A DNA stretch of 64,000 nucleotides from Panacagrimonas sp963975245. GTDB taxonomy: Bacteria; Pseudomonadota; Gammaproteobacteria; Nevskiales; Nevskiaceae. A model generated the notes under the pieces. The model did no database searches and was not told the origin of the DNA. It saw only the letters and a program-made list of their open reading frames with translations. The DNA lies in contig CAXBFJ010000001.1 in NCBI GenBank assembly GCA_963975245.1, forward strand, positions 1-64,000, read 5' to 3'. Every line of letters begins with the position of its first letter. Positions within the stretch are counted from its first letter, which is position 1. Position numbers and translations under genes: made by a program. This document shows positions 16,981-26,900 of the stretch, piece after piece.

Positions 16981-18318
16981 GTGACTCAAGAACGCCAAGC
17001 CCCCTATTCCGTCGAAGCCGAGCAGTCCGTGCTGGGCGGCTTGCTGCTGGATAACCGCAGCTGGAACGACATTGCCGATCAGCTCGCCGAAGAAGATTTC
17101 TACCGCGCCGATCACCAGCTGATCTGGCGCGGCATCTCGCAGCTGATCGGTGCCAATCAGCCATGCGATTTTGTCACGCTCACTGAGCATCTTCGGGCAC
17201 GTAATGAGCTTGAAGAGGCAGGTGGTCTTGCGTATCTGGGGTCGTTGGCCAACGACACGCCCAGTGCCGCCAACGTCAAGGCTTATGCGGACATCGTGCG
17301 AGAGCGCTCCGTGCTGCGCAATCTGGTGGCCGCCGGTGGCGATATTGCCGAGCTGGGATTTCGCCCGGATGGCCGGGAAATCTCAGAGCTGATCGACATC
17401 TCGGAGCAGAAAGTCTTTGCCATCCGCGAGCGCGGTGCCCGGTCCAAGACCGACTATTTCGACATGGCCACGGTGCTGGACGACATTCACGGTCGCATCC
17501 TCGACATGCAGAACGTGCGTCGCAAGGTCACTGGCTTGGAAACCGGCTTCAAGGATTTCGACGACAGGACCACCGGCCTGGGCGCGGGTGATCTGATGAT
17601 TCTGGCGGCGCGTCCTTCGATGGGCAAGACGTCGCTGGCGACCAATATTGCCGAGCACGTGGCCTTTGATCTGAATCTGCCGGTGGCCATTTTCAGTATG
17701 GAAATGAGCGCCGAACAGGTCGGCTTCCGCATTATTTCCTCGCGCAGCGGCATTCCGATGCAGCAGCTGCGTACGGGAAACCTGGGCGATGTGGAGATGG
17801 ATGCCCTGACGCACACCATCAAGCGTCTGCATGACGCGCCCCTGTTCATCGACGAAACCGGTGGCTTGTCACCGATGGAGTTGCGAGCCAAGGCACGGCG
17901 TCTGGCCGCTCGCAAGGGCCTGTCACTACTGGTGGTGGACTACATCCAGCTGATGCAGGTGCCGGGCAAGGGCGACAACCGCGTGCAGGAAATCAGTGAA
18001 ATCTCGCGTCAGCTGAAGTCGCTGGCCAAGGAGCTTAAGATTCCGATCATCGCCTTGTCGCAGCTCAATCGCGGTGTTGAAAACCGTGATGAAAAGCGCC
18101 CGCGCATGGCAGACCTTCGTGAATCCGGCGGTATCGAGCAGGACGCCGATCTGGTGGTGTTCATTTACCGTCACTGGGTCTATGACAAGAATGCTGATGA
18201 GTCGGCTGCAGAATTGATCATCGCCAAGCAGCGTAATGGCCCACTCGGCAAGATTGATCTGCAGTTTGTGGGTGCCAATACCAAGTTCGAGAATCTGGCT
18301 TCGAATCACTACTCATGA
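16981..18318 (+). CDS. dnaB: Replicative DNA helicase DnaB
   Basis: A 445-residue hexameric helicase that unwinds DNA at the replication fork. The N-terminal primase-interacting domain begins YSVEAEQSVLGGLLLDN; the RecA-like motor has Walker A ARPSMGKTS near residue 210, Walker B LLVVDYIQLM and the DLRESGGIEQDADLVVFIYR region. The start is GTG at 16981 without a clear ribosome-binding site. The stop overlaps alr (ATGA). Confidence 0.97.
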   Translation: MTQERQAPYSVEAEQSVLGGLLLDNRSWNDIADQLAEEDFYRADHQLIWRGISQLIGANQPCDFVTLTEHLRARNELEEAGGLAYLGSLANDTPSAANVKAYADIVRERSVLRNLVAAGGDIAELGFRPDGREISELIDISEQKVFAIRERGARSKTDYFDMATVLDDIHGRILDMQNVRRKVTGLETGFKDFDDRTTGLGAGDLMILAARPSMGKTSLATNIAEHVAFDLNLPVAIFSMEMSAEQVGFRIISSRSGIPMQQLRTGNLGDVEMDALTHTIKRLHDAPLFIDETGGLSPMELRAKARRLAARKGLSLLVVDYIQLMQVPGKGDNRVQEISEISRQLKSLAKELKIPIIALSQLNRGVENRDEKRPRMADLRESGGIEQDADLVVFIYRHWVYDKNADESAAELIIAKQRNGPLGKIDLQFVGANTKFENLASNHYS

Positions 18319-19403
18319 TTCCGCGCGTTACTGCGACCATCGATCTGTCGGCGATTCAGCACAATCTGGCGCAAGTGCGACGGTTGGCGCCGAATTCCCG
18401 CGTCATGGCAGCGGTCAAGGCCGATGGTTATGGTCATGGCGCGGTGCCGGTCTCCCGCGCTCTGGAAGAAGCCGGTGTGGATACCCTGGCAGTGGCCTGC
18501 ATGGAAGAGGCGCAGGTCTTGCTGGAGGCGCACGTCAAGGCGCCGATTGCGCTGCTCGAAGGCGTCATTTCCTCAGACGAAGCGGCGCTAGCGGCCTACG
18601 AAAACCTGCAGGTCGTGGTGCATGATTTCTGGCAGATTGAACTGCTGGAAGCGATGCCGGCGGCGTCCAATATTGCACTGTGGTTCAAGCTTGATACCGG
18701 CATGCATCGGCTGGGGTTTCCGCTGGACGCGGTGCCGCGCCTGTGCGAAGTGCTGGCGCGTCACCCTCGCTGGCGATTCCAGGGCTGGATCACGCATCTC
18801 GCGCGCGCCGATGAAACCGACTCCAATGCCACCAGCGAACAGATTCACGCCTTCGACGAGGCGCTGGTGGGCGTGCCCGGGCCGCGCTCAATTGCCAATT
18901 CGGCAGGGCTGCTGGCCTGGCCCGAGGCGCGGCGTGAATGGGTGCGTCCCGGTCTGGTGCTCTACGGCGCCAGCCCGATGCCGGACAAGAGCGCTGAAGA
19001 CCTGGGTTTTCGACCGGCGCTGCAATTGGCCAGCCGGCTGCTCGCCGTGCGTACCTACGAGGCCGGCAGCTGCATTGGTTACGGCGCCGCCTATGTTTGC
19101 CCGGAGCGCATGAGCGTTGGCGTGGTCGCCGTGGGCTACGCTGATGGAGTTCCGCGATGCCTGCACAACGGCACACCGGTCAAGGTGCGCGGCTTGCGTG
19201 CGCCGCTGATTGGCCGCGTCTCGATGGACATGATTTCCATCGATCTGCGCGGTATTCCCGACGCTCAGGTCGGTGATTCAGTCCTGATCTGGGGCGAAAG
19301 CCTGCCCGCAGAAGAGATCGCGCGCTACGCCGGCACGATTGCCTACGAGCTGTTCTGCGGGCTGACCAATCGGGTTCGCTACAAGTATCTCGGCGGTAGC
19401 TGA
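18315..19403 (+). CDS. alr: Alanine racemase
   Basis: A 362-residue PLP enzyme that interconverts L- and D-alanine for peptidoglycan. The PLP lysine is in AAVKADGYGHG (Lys35), and the second catalytic base Tyr is in the CIGYGAAYV segment. The SMDMISIDL and WGE motifs are typical. Overlaps dnaB by four bases; the stop lies one base from the stop of the convergent HIT-protein gene. Confidence 0.97.
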   Translation: MIPRVTATIDLSAIQHNLAQVRRLAPNSRVMAAVKADGYGHGAVPVSRALEEAGVDTLAVACMEEAQVLLEAHVKAPIALLEGVISSDEAALAAYENLQVVVHDFWQIELLEAMPAASNIALWFKLDTGMHRLGFPLDAVPRLCEVLARHPRWRFQGWITHLARADETDSNATSEQIHAFDEALVGVPGPRSIANSAGLLAWPEARREWVRPGLVLYGASPMPDKSAEDLGFRPALQLASRLLAVRTYEAGSCIGYGAAYVCPERMSVGVVAVGYADGVPRCLHNGTPVKVRGLRAPLIGRVSMDMISIDLRGIPDAQVGDSVLIWGESLPAEEIARYAGTIAYELFCGLTNRVRYKYLGGS

Positions 19404-19404
19404 G

Positions 19405-19746
19405 CTAGCCCGGCGGCCATTTCAAAGGGCGTCCGCCGACCACGTGCAGATGCAGATGAAAGACGCTCTGGCCGGCCTCGGCACCGTTGTTGATAGCCAG
19501 CCGGAAGGCCTCTCCGCAGCCGGCATTGGCTGCCACCTTGCCCGCCACCAGGAGCAGATGGCCCAGCAGATTCTGGTCTTCTGTGGTGGCGTCGATCAGC
19601 CGCGGAATCGGCTTTCGCGGAATTACCAGCAAGTGGGTTGGGGCGGTTGGGTTGATATCCTTGATGACGATGCACTGATCATCTTCGTGAACAATATCGC
19701 CAGGAATTTCGCGGTCGATGATTTTCTCGAACAGCGTCTTGGACAT
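19405..19746 (-). CDS. HIT-family (HinT-like) nucleotide phosphoramidase
   Basis: A 113-residue histidine-triad protein with the catalytic HLHLHVV motif near the C-terminus, and MSKTLFEKIIDREIPGDIVHED at the start, close to bacterial HinT. It hydrolyses adenosine phosphoramidates and related aminoacyl-adenylates in the cytoplasm. ATG at 19746 is preferred: GGAAAG lies just upstream, and longer in-frame starts would add sequence not seen in the family and overlap the divergent msbA start. Confidence 0.92.
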   Translation of the reverse strand: MSKTLFEKIIDREIPGDIVHEDDQCIVIKDINPTAPTHLLVIPRKPIPRLIDATTEDQNLLGHLLLVAGKVAANAGCGEAFRLAINNGAEAGQSVFHLHLHVVGGRPLKWPPG

Positions 19747-19835
19747 GCGGCTTTCCATGAACAAATGAATGTAGGCCGATTCTACGCCATGGACTTGCTC
19801 AGACAGCCCGCCGGTATTGCTACCATGCGCCCAGC

Positions 19836-21596
19836 ATGAGCTTTGAACCCCTGACAAATTATCGGCCGCTGACGGTTTACAAGCGCCTGCTGAGCTTCTC
19901 ACTGCCGCACTGGCCGGTGTTTGTGGTGGCGACCATCGGCATGGCCGCGGCGGCGGCCACAGACGTGGGGTTCATGAGCCTGATGAAGCCGCTGCTCGAT
20001 GGCAGCTTTGTGGAGAAGGACCCAGCCGTGATCCGCTGGATGCCATGGGCCATCGTTGGCCTGTTTCTGGCGCGCGGGCTGTCCGCTTTTCTGGCCACTT
20101 ACGGGATGTCGTGGATTGCACGCAATGTGGTCAAGACGCTGCGCGCCGAATTGTTTGACTACCTGTTGTGCATGCCCACTCGCTTCTATGACCGCTTCAG
20201 CAGCGGCCATCTGATTGCGCGGCTGACCTTTCATGTCGAACAGGTGGCTGAGGCGGCAACCACGGCGCTCACCACCATCATCAAGGACGGTCTGACCATC
20301 ATCGGTCTGATTGGCCTGATGTTCTGGCTCAATGCCAAGCTGGCCGGTTTCACCATGCTGGTTGCGCCCTTGATAGCCATCATCGTGACCTACGTATCGC
20401 GCCGTTTTCGCAAGGTTTCGGGCCGTATCCAGGAGAACATGGGCATCGTCACTCAGGCGGCTGATGAGACCATCAACGGGCAGCGCGTGGTGAAGATCCA
20501 CAATGCTCAGGATTACGAGCGCGGTCGCTTTGAGAAGATCAACGAACGCGCCCGGCAGTTGGCCATGAAGATCATCGCCACCAAGTCAGGCAGTGACGCG
20601 CTGATCCAGTTCATCGCGGCCTGGGCGGTGGCTGCGATCGTGTATGTGGCCACGCAGCCCGAAATGCTCGAGGTGATTACGCCGGGAACCTTCGTTTCCT
20701 TTGTTGGCGCCATGCTCGCCTTGCTTAATCCGATTCGGGCCCTGGGCAACGTCAACGAGAAACTGCAGCGCGGCATTGCTGCGGCCACCGACCTGTTTCA
20801 ACTCATGTCGGAATCGCGTGAGCCGGCCGGCGGCGACCTTCCGCTGGAGCGTGCCCGCGGAGATGTGCAGTTCAATGACCTGCATTTCTCCTACCGCGAC
20901 GACTTGCCAGATGCGGTCAACGGCGTGTCGGTACAGATCAAGGCCGGGCAGACCGTGGCCTTTGTAGGCCGGTCCGGCTCGGGCAAGTCAACGCTGCTGT
21001 CACTGGTGCCGCGCTTCTACGATCCCGATCAGGGCAGCATCGAACTTGATGGCCATGACCTGCGGGAGTATCCCATTGAACGTGTTCGCGCGCAGGTCGC
21101 CTTGGTGGATCAGCAGGTGCGCCTGTTTGACGCCACGGTTGCAGAGAACATCGCCTACGGACTGCCAACGCTTCCGGAAGAATCCCGCATCATTGAGGCC
21201 GCCCGACAGGCCAATGCCTGGGAGTTCATTGAAAAACTGCCGCAGGGGCTGAACACGCCGCTGGGGCCCAATGGCGCGAGTCTGTCCGGTGGCCAGCGTC
21301 AGCGTATTGCCATTGCCAGGGCCTTGCTCAAGAACGCACCGATCCTGATTCTTGATGAAGCGACGTCCGCGCTGGATACCGAATCGGAGCGCCTGATCCA
21401 GGCAGCGCTGGAGCGACTGGTGGTAGGGCGCACCACCCTGGTCATCGCCCATCGCCTGTCCACCATCCAGAACGCGGACCTGATCGTGGTCATGCAGGAT
21501 GGCCGCATCATCGAGCAGGGCGGTCACGAGGAATTGCTTGCTCTTGATGGCCACTACGCCGCCTTGCATCGCATGCAGTTTCAGGAAGCCAGCTGA
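19836..21596 (+). CDS. msbA: Lipid A export ABC transporter MsbA
   Basis: A 586-residue half-transporter that flips lipid A-core across the inner membrane as a homodimer. Six membrane segments occupy about residues 15-310, then the ABC domain with Walker A GRSGSGKST near residue 380, signature LSGGQRQR, Walker B ILILDEATSALD and the H-loop AHRLST. Stop overlaps the lpxK start by one base, so it begins the msbA-lpxK-ycaR-kdsB operon. Confidence 0.97.
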   Translation: MSFEPLTNYRPLTVYKRLLSFSLPHWPVFVVATIGMAAAAATDVGFMSLMKPLLDGSFVEKDPAVIRWMPWAIVGLFLARGLSAFLATYGMSWIARNVVKTLRAELFDYLLCMPTRFYDRFSSGHLIARLTFHVEQVAEAATTALTTIIKDGLTIIGLIGLMFWLNAKLAGFTMLVAPLIAIIVTYVSRRFRKVSGRIQENMGIVTQAADETINGQRVVKIHNAQDYERGRFEKINERARQLAMKIIATKSGSDALIQFIAAWAVAAIVYVATQPEMLEVITPGTFVSFVGAMLALLNPIRALGNVNEKLQRGIAAATDLFQLMSESREPAGGDLPLERARGDVQFNDLHFSYRDDLPDAVNGVSVQIKAGQTVAFVGRSGSGKSTLLSLVPRFYDPDQGSIELDGHDLREYPIERVRAQVALVDQQVRLFDATVAENIAYGLPTLPEESRIIEAARQANAWEFIEKLPQGLNTPLGPNGASLSGGQRQRIAIARALLKNAPILILDEATSALDTESERLIQAALERLVVGRTTLVIAHRLSTIQNADLIVVMQDGRIIEQGGHEELLALDGHYAALHRMQFQEAS

Positions 21597-22594
21597 TGCG
21601 TGAGTGGCTGGAACGGCGCTGGTACTCGGACGAGCCTGCGCCCTGGCTGCTCAGACCGCTGGCCTTGTTGTTTGGCGCCGTCGCCAATTCGCGCAGGAAG
21701 CGCCTGAGCGCACAGGCCGAACAACTGCCGCTACCGGTGATCGTGGTCGGCAATATCAGTGTCGGCGGCACCGGTAAGACCCCGTTCACGATCTGGTTGC
21801 TTGAGCAGTTGCAGGCCTGGGGATTTCGTCCCGGGGTCCTGTCGCGCGGCTATGGCGCAACGCCGCCACAGTCGCCGTATCGGGTCACACAAGCCTCCAC
21901 GGCCGCCGAGTGCGGCGACGAGCCCTTGCTGATTGCAAGCCGATGCGGTGTGCCGGTCATGGTGGATGCAGACCGGGTCCGCGCGGCGAAGGCTCTGATC
22001 GAAAGCGGTGAAGTGGATGTACTGGTAGCCGATGATGGTCTGCAGCATTACCGGCTCGCCCGTGATCTGGAAATCTGCGTTGTCGATGGTCGTCGTGCCT
22101 TCGGCAACGGGGCGCAGATGCCGGCGGGACCTCTGCGGGAAATGCCGAAGCGTCTGGATGAGATTCCGATCGTGGTGGTCAATGGTGGGCCGCTGGAGCT
22201 GTCGCATCCCGGTCGTATCGACATGGAGCTGACGACGCACGAGGCGGTATCCATCATGAGAAGCGAGTCGCGCGCGCTGGCCAGTTTTCGGAAGTCGCCG
22301 GTGCACGCCGTGGTAGGGATCGGCAATCCATCGCGCTTTTTCAATACCTTGCGCAAGGCCGACATCGAATTCATCCCGCATGTGTTTCCGGATCATCACG
22401 CTTACCGTCCCAGCGATATCCGCTTTGAAGATGACCTGATGGTGCTGATGACGGAAAAAGACGCCACCAAATGCCAGGCCTTTGCGGATGCCCGCCATTA
22501 CAGCGTGCCCGTCAGCGCCCGGATCGACGCGGCTGGCGCTGCGCTTGTGCAACAATCCTGTGCCGCACTGAAACCCTCGAATTTCGATGCTTGA
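21596..22594 (+). CDS. lpxK: Tetraacyldisaccharide 4'-kinase
   Basis: A 332-residue inner-membrane-associated kinase that phosphorylates the 4' position of the lipid A disaccharide. It carries the P-loop GNISVGGTGKTP near residue 50, an SRGYG motif, DDGLQHYRL and the C-terminal LMTEKDATKC. One-base overlap with msbA (TGATG) and an eight-base overlap with ycaR. Confidence 0.96.
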   Translation: MREWLERRWYSDEPAPWLLRPLALLFGAVANSRRKRLSAQAEQLPLPVIVVGNISVGGTGKTPFTIWLLEQLQAWGFRPGVLSRGYGATPPQSPYRVTQASTAAECGDEPLLIASRCGVPVMVDADRVRAAKALIESGEVDVLVADDGLQHYRLARDLEICVVDGRRAFGNGAQMPAGPLREMPKRLDEIPIVVVNGGPLELSHPGRIDMELTTHEAVSIMRSESRALASFRKSPVHAVVGIGNPSRFFNTLRKADIEFIPHVFPDHHAYRPSDIRFEDDLMVLMTEKDATKCQAFADARHYSVPVSARIDAAGAALVQQSCAALKPSNFDA

Positions 22595-22769
22595 TAAACA
22601 ACTGCTGGATATTCTGGTTTGCCCCGTGACCAAGGCCCCGCTGGAATGGCATGAGGACCGCAAGGAACTTTGGTGTCGCGCCTCGCGGCTGGCCTACCCG
22701 GTGCGAGACGGTATTCCGGTCATGCTCGAGGACGAAGCACGACCGCTGTCGGCTGACGAACTGCAGTGA
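22587..22769 (+). CDS. ycaR: Trm112/YcaR-family small protein (UPF0434)
   Basis: A 60-residue Trm112-like protein beginning MLDKQLLDILVCPVTKAPL and ending with the YPVRDGIPVMLEDEAR motif. It has two of the Cys positions used for zinc in the wider family (one in VCPV, one in LWC). It sits between lpxK and kdsB as in many gammaproteobacteria and overlaps both (GTGA with kdsB). Function in bacteria is unclear; in other organisms Trm112 activates methyltransferases. Confidence 0.9.
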   Translation: MLDKQLLDILVCPVTKAPLEWHEDRKELWCRASRLAYPVRDGIPVMLEDEARPLSADELQ

Positions 22770-23536
22770 GCTTCAAGGTTGTCATACCCGCCCGATTAGG
22801 CTCCACGCGCTTGCCGCAGAAGGTGCTTCGCCTGATCGCGGGAAAGCCGTTGGTGCAGCACGTCTGGGAGGCTGCGCGACGAACCGGTGCAGAACAAGTA
22901 GTCATCGCAGCAGACGACGAGCGCGTGGCGAAAGCAGCGCGTGAGTTTGGTGCTGATGTGCGTCTGACCGCAGCAACCCACCAGTCTGGAACCGACCGTG
23001 TTCACGAGGTTGCACGAAGCGAAGGCTGGCCCGGCGATACGATTGTGGTCAATTTGCAGGGCGACGAGCCCTTGATGCCGCCATCGCTGGTACGCGAAGC
23101 AGCGCAGATGCTCAAGGATGATCCGGCCGCCGATATTTCAACTCTGTGCCATCCCCTGCATTCAGCCGAAGAATGGCTTGATCCGAATGTCGTAAAGCTG
23201 GTGATGGATCGTCGCGGCTACGCGCTGTATTTTTCCAGAGCGCCCATTCCATGGAAGCGCGACGCTGCAGACCCGAAGCAGGCGGCGCAGCATATGCCGG
23301 AGGGTTTGGCCTATCGCCATATCGGGCTGTATGGCTACCGGGTGGCGAGCCTGAATCAGTTCAGTGCGCTTCCAGCCGCTGAGCTAGAGCAGTGCGAAGC
23401 ACTGGAGCAGTTGCGGGCGCTGAGTCACGGTCTTCGTATCCGCGTAGGCGTGACCAATGATCCGCCGCCGCGCGGGGTCGATACCGAGAGTGATCTTGCC
23501 GCGATTGAAGCAGCGCTCAAACGGGAAGGGTCTTAG
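22766..23536 (+). CDS. kdsB: 3-deoxy-manno-octulosonate cytidylyltransferase
   Basis: A 256-residue enzyme that activates KDO as CMP-KDO for the lipopolysaccharide inner core. Nucleotide-binding PARLGSTRLPQK is at the N-terminus, with ATHQSGTDR, VNLQGDEP and RHIGLYGYR further on. It starts at GTG 22766, overlapping the ycaR stop. Last gene of the lipid A/KDO operon. Confidence 0.97.
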   Translation: MSFKVVIPARLGSTRLPQKVLRLIAGKPLVQHVWEAARRTGAEQVVIAADDERVAKAAREFGADVRLTAATHQSGTDRVHEVARSEGWPGDTIVVNLQGDEPLMPPSLVREAAQMLKDDPAADISTLCHPLHSAEEWLDPNVVKLVMDRRGYALYFSRAPIPWKRDAADPKQAAQHMPEGLAYRHIGLYGYRVASLNQFSALPAAELEQCEALEQLRALSHGLRIRVGVTNDPPPRGVDTESDLAAIEAALKREGS

Positions 23537-23612
23537 TTTTTAGGCAGGTCAAGCACCTGCCCGTGAAAGACAAGCGCAGCATTCAGCCCCACAAAAAAGG
23601 GACTGAGGAGCT

Positions 23613-23933
23613 TCAGTACTGCGATTCGGGAATGCGGAAGATCGCGCCTTCGAGCTCTTCGGTGACCATGACCTGGCAGGTCAGGCGGCTGTTGGCTTCA
23701 GGGTCGATGGCTCCTTCAAGCATGTCGGCTTCGTCTTCGCTCTTGGGCGGAATCTTGTCTGCCCAACGCTCATCCACGTAGCAATGGCAGGTTGCACAGG
23801 TGCAGCTGCCACCGCAGTCGGCGAGGATGCCGGGGATCATATTGCTGGTCGCAACCTGCATCACGGATTCGTTCAGAGGGGCATCAACCGGGTGCTCGGT
23901 GCCATCGGCTTCAATAAAAACGATCTTCGGCAT
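23613..23933 (-). CDS. [2Fe-2S] ferredoxin, adrenodoxin type
   Basis: A 106-residue electron carrier with the cluster-binding pattern C-x5-C-x2-C (CGGSCTCATC) and a fourth Cys in RLTCQV, the vertebrate/bacterial adrenodoxin-like arrangement. Such ferredoxins feed cytochrome P450s, Rieske oxygenases or Fe-S biogenesis. ATG at 23933 starts MPKIVFIEADGTEH; upstream in-frame sequence overlaps the RND gene and is not ferredoxin-like. It lies between the kdsB stop and the RND gene stop with no obvious partner nearby. Confidence 0.9.
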   Translation of the reverse strand: MPKIVFIEADGTEHPVDAPLNESVMQVATSNMIPGILADCGGSCTCATCHCYVDERWADKIPPKSEDEADMLEGAIDPEANSRLTCQVMVTEELEGAIFRIPESQY

Positions 23934-23964
23934 TGCGGATTTTCTGGCTTGACTGAGAGAGGAA

Positions 23965-26900
23965 TCAGGTCTGCGTAACCACCGCAGCCTTGCTTGCGGC
24001 CGGCAGATTAGCGTAATTCCGGCCCAGATACACATACATGGCAGGAACCACGAAGATGGTGAACAGAGTTCCGACACTCATCCCGGATGCAATCACCAGC
24101 CCCATCGAGAAGCGCGCCGATGATCCCGGCCCGGAAGACAACAGGAGCGGGAACATGGCCACAACCAGGGCTGCGGTGGTCATCAGCACCGGGCGCAAAC
24201 GAATGCTCGCTGCCTCTTCGATGGCCTCGCGTTTGCTCATTCCGCCCATCTGCAGCTTGTTGGCAAACTCCACGATCAGGATGCCGTGTTTGGTGATCAC
24301 GCCAATCAGGGTCAGCATGCCCACCTGGGTGTAGAGGTTGAGCGTCATGCCCGGGAAGTTGGTCAGCTGGAAGGAGTTGGTCATCCCCAGAATGGTGATG
24401 AAGAGCAGCGCGCCACAGATCGACATCGGCACGCTGACCAGCATGATCAATGGGTCACGGAAGGACTCGAACTGAGCGGCCAGCACCAGGAAGATCACGA
24501 TCAGCGCGAAAGCAAAGGTGACCAGCAGAGCGGAGCCTTCCTGCTTGTACTGACGTGAGGTACCGGAATAATCCAGGCTCACATCCGCAGGCAGCGTCTG
24601 GGCTGCAACCGTTTCCAGGGTTTCCAGCGCTTCGCCCAGCGTCACGCCAGGGCGTTGAACGCCGAGGATGGTATTGCCGTTGAGCTGCTGCACATGGGTT
24701 CTGGTACGCACCTTGACCTCGTCCCGGAGCGTCACAACGGTGGACATCGGAATGAGCTCGCCGTCCCGGGTGCGGGTGTAGTAGTTCTGAAGCTGGTCAG
24801 GGTTGAGGCGCTCGCCGCGCGTGACCTGCTGGATCACCTTGTAACTGCGGCTGTCAAACGAGAAGCGATTGACCTCGCCACCGGAGAGCGCGGAGCTCAG
24901 GTCGGCGCTGAGGCGGGCCATGTCGATACCCAGCAGCGCAGCCTTGTCGCGATCAATCTCCACCACGGAGGTGGGCAGGTTCACCTTGAGCTCGGGCACC
25001 ATGAAAATAAATTTGTTGGTGGCCATGGCCTGCTGGATGAATTCTTCGCCAATGCTCATGAGTTGGGTCATCGGTCGGGTCGACTTCAGCGCAACCTCCA
25101 CGGGGTAGCCCTTGCCGGGCGAGGGCAGCGGTGGCGGCTGAAAGACAGAGATGCGCAAGCCTGCGTTCTGAGACACAGCGTTCGTCGTTTCGTTGACGAT
25201 GCTCGTGGTGTCCCGATCGCGCTGGCTCCATGGCGTGGTCTGCATGCCAACAAAGCCGGTGTTCGGGTCGGTGGAGAAAACACCGGTGAAAGAGAAGAAG
25301 TTTCGGACATCCTCGATCTCACGCACGACGTCGTGCATGTCAAACAGATATTTCTCCGTGAATTCGAGCGTTGCGGAACTGTCAGCTTCGATGAAGACGC
25401 CAAAGAATCCGGAATCTTCAGCAGGGACCAGTTCGCCGGGCAGACCCTTGAACAGGAAATAGCAGCTCGCCAGGATCAGTGCGCCAAAAACACCGATGAC
25501 GTGGTGCGTATTCAGGGCGCCGTGCAGCCGGCGTTTGTAACTGTGGCGCAGGCGCTCGAACTTCTCGTCCAGCCAGTGTGCTAGGCGATTGTTCTCGGCT
25601 CCTTCGCCTTGCGAGGGCTTGATGATGCGCGCGCACAACATGGGTGTGAGCGTCAGCGCAACAACGCCTGAGATGACCACCGCGCCGGCCAATGTGAATG
25701 CGAACTCGGTAAACAGTGTTCCGGTCAGACCCGTAAGAAAGCCAATTGGGGCGTACACCGCGACCAGTGTGATCGTCATGGCAATGACCGGGCCGACCAG
25801 TTCGCGCGCGCCCTTGATGGCCGCATCAAATGGCTTCATGCCCTCGTCAACGTGGCGGTGAATATTTTCCAGAACGATGATGGCGTCATCCACCACCATG
25901 CCAATGGCGAGCACCATCGCGAGCAGCGTGAGGATGTTGATGGTGAACCCCATGACGAACATCAGCATCAACACACCGACCAGCGATAACGGCACAGTCA
26001 CCGCCGGAATCAAGGCGCTGCGGACCGAACCAATGAATAGGAAGATGACGACAACAACAATGAAGACGGCCTCAATCAAGGTGGCGCGAACTTCGCTGAT
26101 GGATTCGCGGATGTACTCGGTAGCGTCGTAGGCGATGTAACCCTCAACGCCGTCGGGCAGGCGCTCGACAATCTGGTCCCAGTCATCACGCAGTTTGGCC
26201 ATGGTGCTGAGCACGTTGGCGTCCGGTCGCACCTTGATGCCGAGAAAGATCGCTGGGTCGCCATTCCAGAAGGCGCTCTGATCGTAGGTTTCGGCTCCTA
26301 GATTGACGTCCGCCACATCGCCGAGCCGGATCAGGCCGGTTTCGGTGGACTTGATGACGAGCTGTCGGAATTCTTCGGGCGTGCGCATCTCCGTGCGCGC
26401 AGTCAGGGAAATCTTGATGAAGCTGCCCTTGGTTTCTCCCAGTGCCGAAAGAAAATTCTGTGCGCGCAGGGCAGAGCGAACTTCGCCGGCAGTAATGTTG
26501 TACGCAGCAAGACGGTCGGACTTGAGCCAGACGCGAATCGCGAAGGTGCGTCCGCCAATGAACTGAACCTGCTGGATGCCATTGATGGCGCTCAGCTCCG
26601 GCTCGACCACGCGACTCAGATAGTCCGTCAGCTGATTGGCGTCCAGCGTCTTGGATGAAAATGAGATGTACATCGGCAAGGTCTGTTCGGCGTCGATGAC
26701 CTCGATGATCGGGTCCTCGGAATCGGCCGGCAGCTGGTTGCGAATCTTGTTGACCTTGGACGAAATCTCCGTGAGCGCCTGATCGGGATCGCGATCAGGG
26801 CGCAGGAAGGCCGAGATGGTGGTGACGCCTTTCTCGGTACTGGAGTAGAGATAGTCAATGCCATCCGCTGTGGCGACTTCCTTTTCCAGCGGCGTAGTGA

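Noticed and set aside
23543..23561. Hairpin GGCAGGT/ACCTGCC after kdsB as a terminator
   Set aside because: Only 7 bp and no T-run after it on either strand.
24655..25584. 309-codon plus-strand frame inside the RND pump gene
   Set aside because: Antisense to a conserved RND sequence; no start signals or family match.
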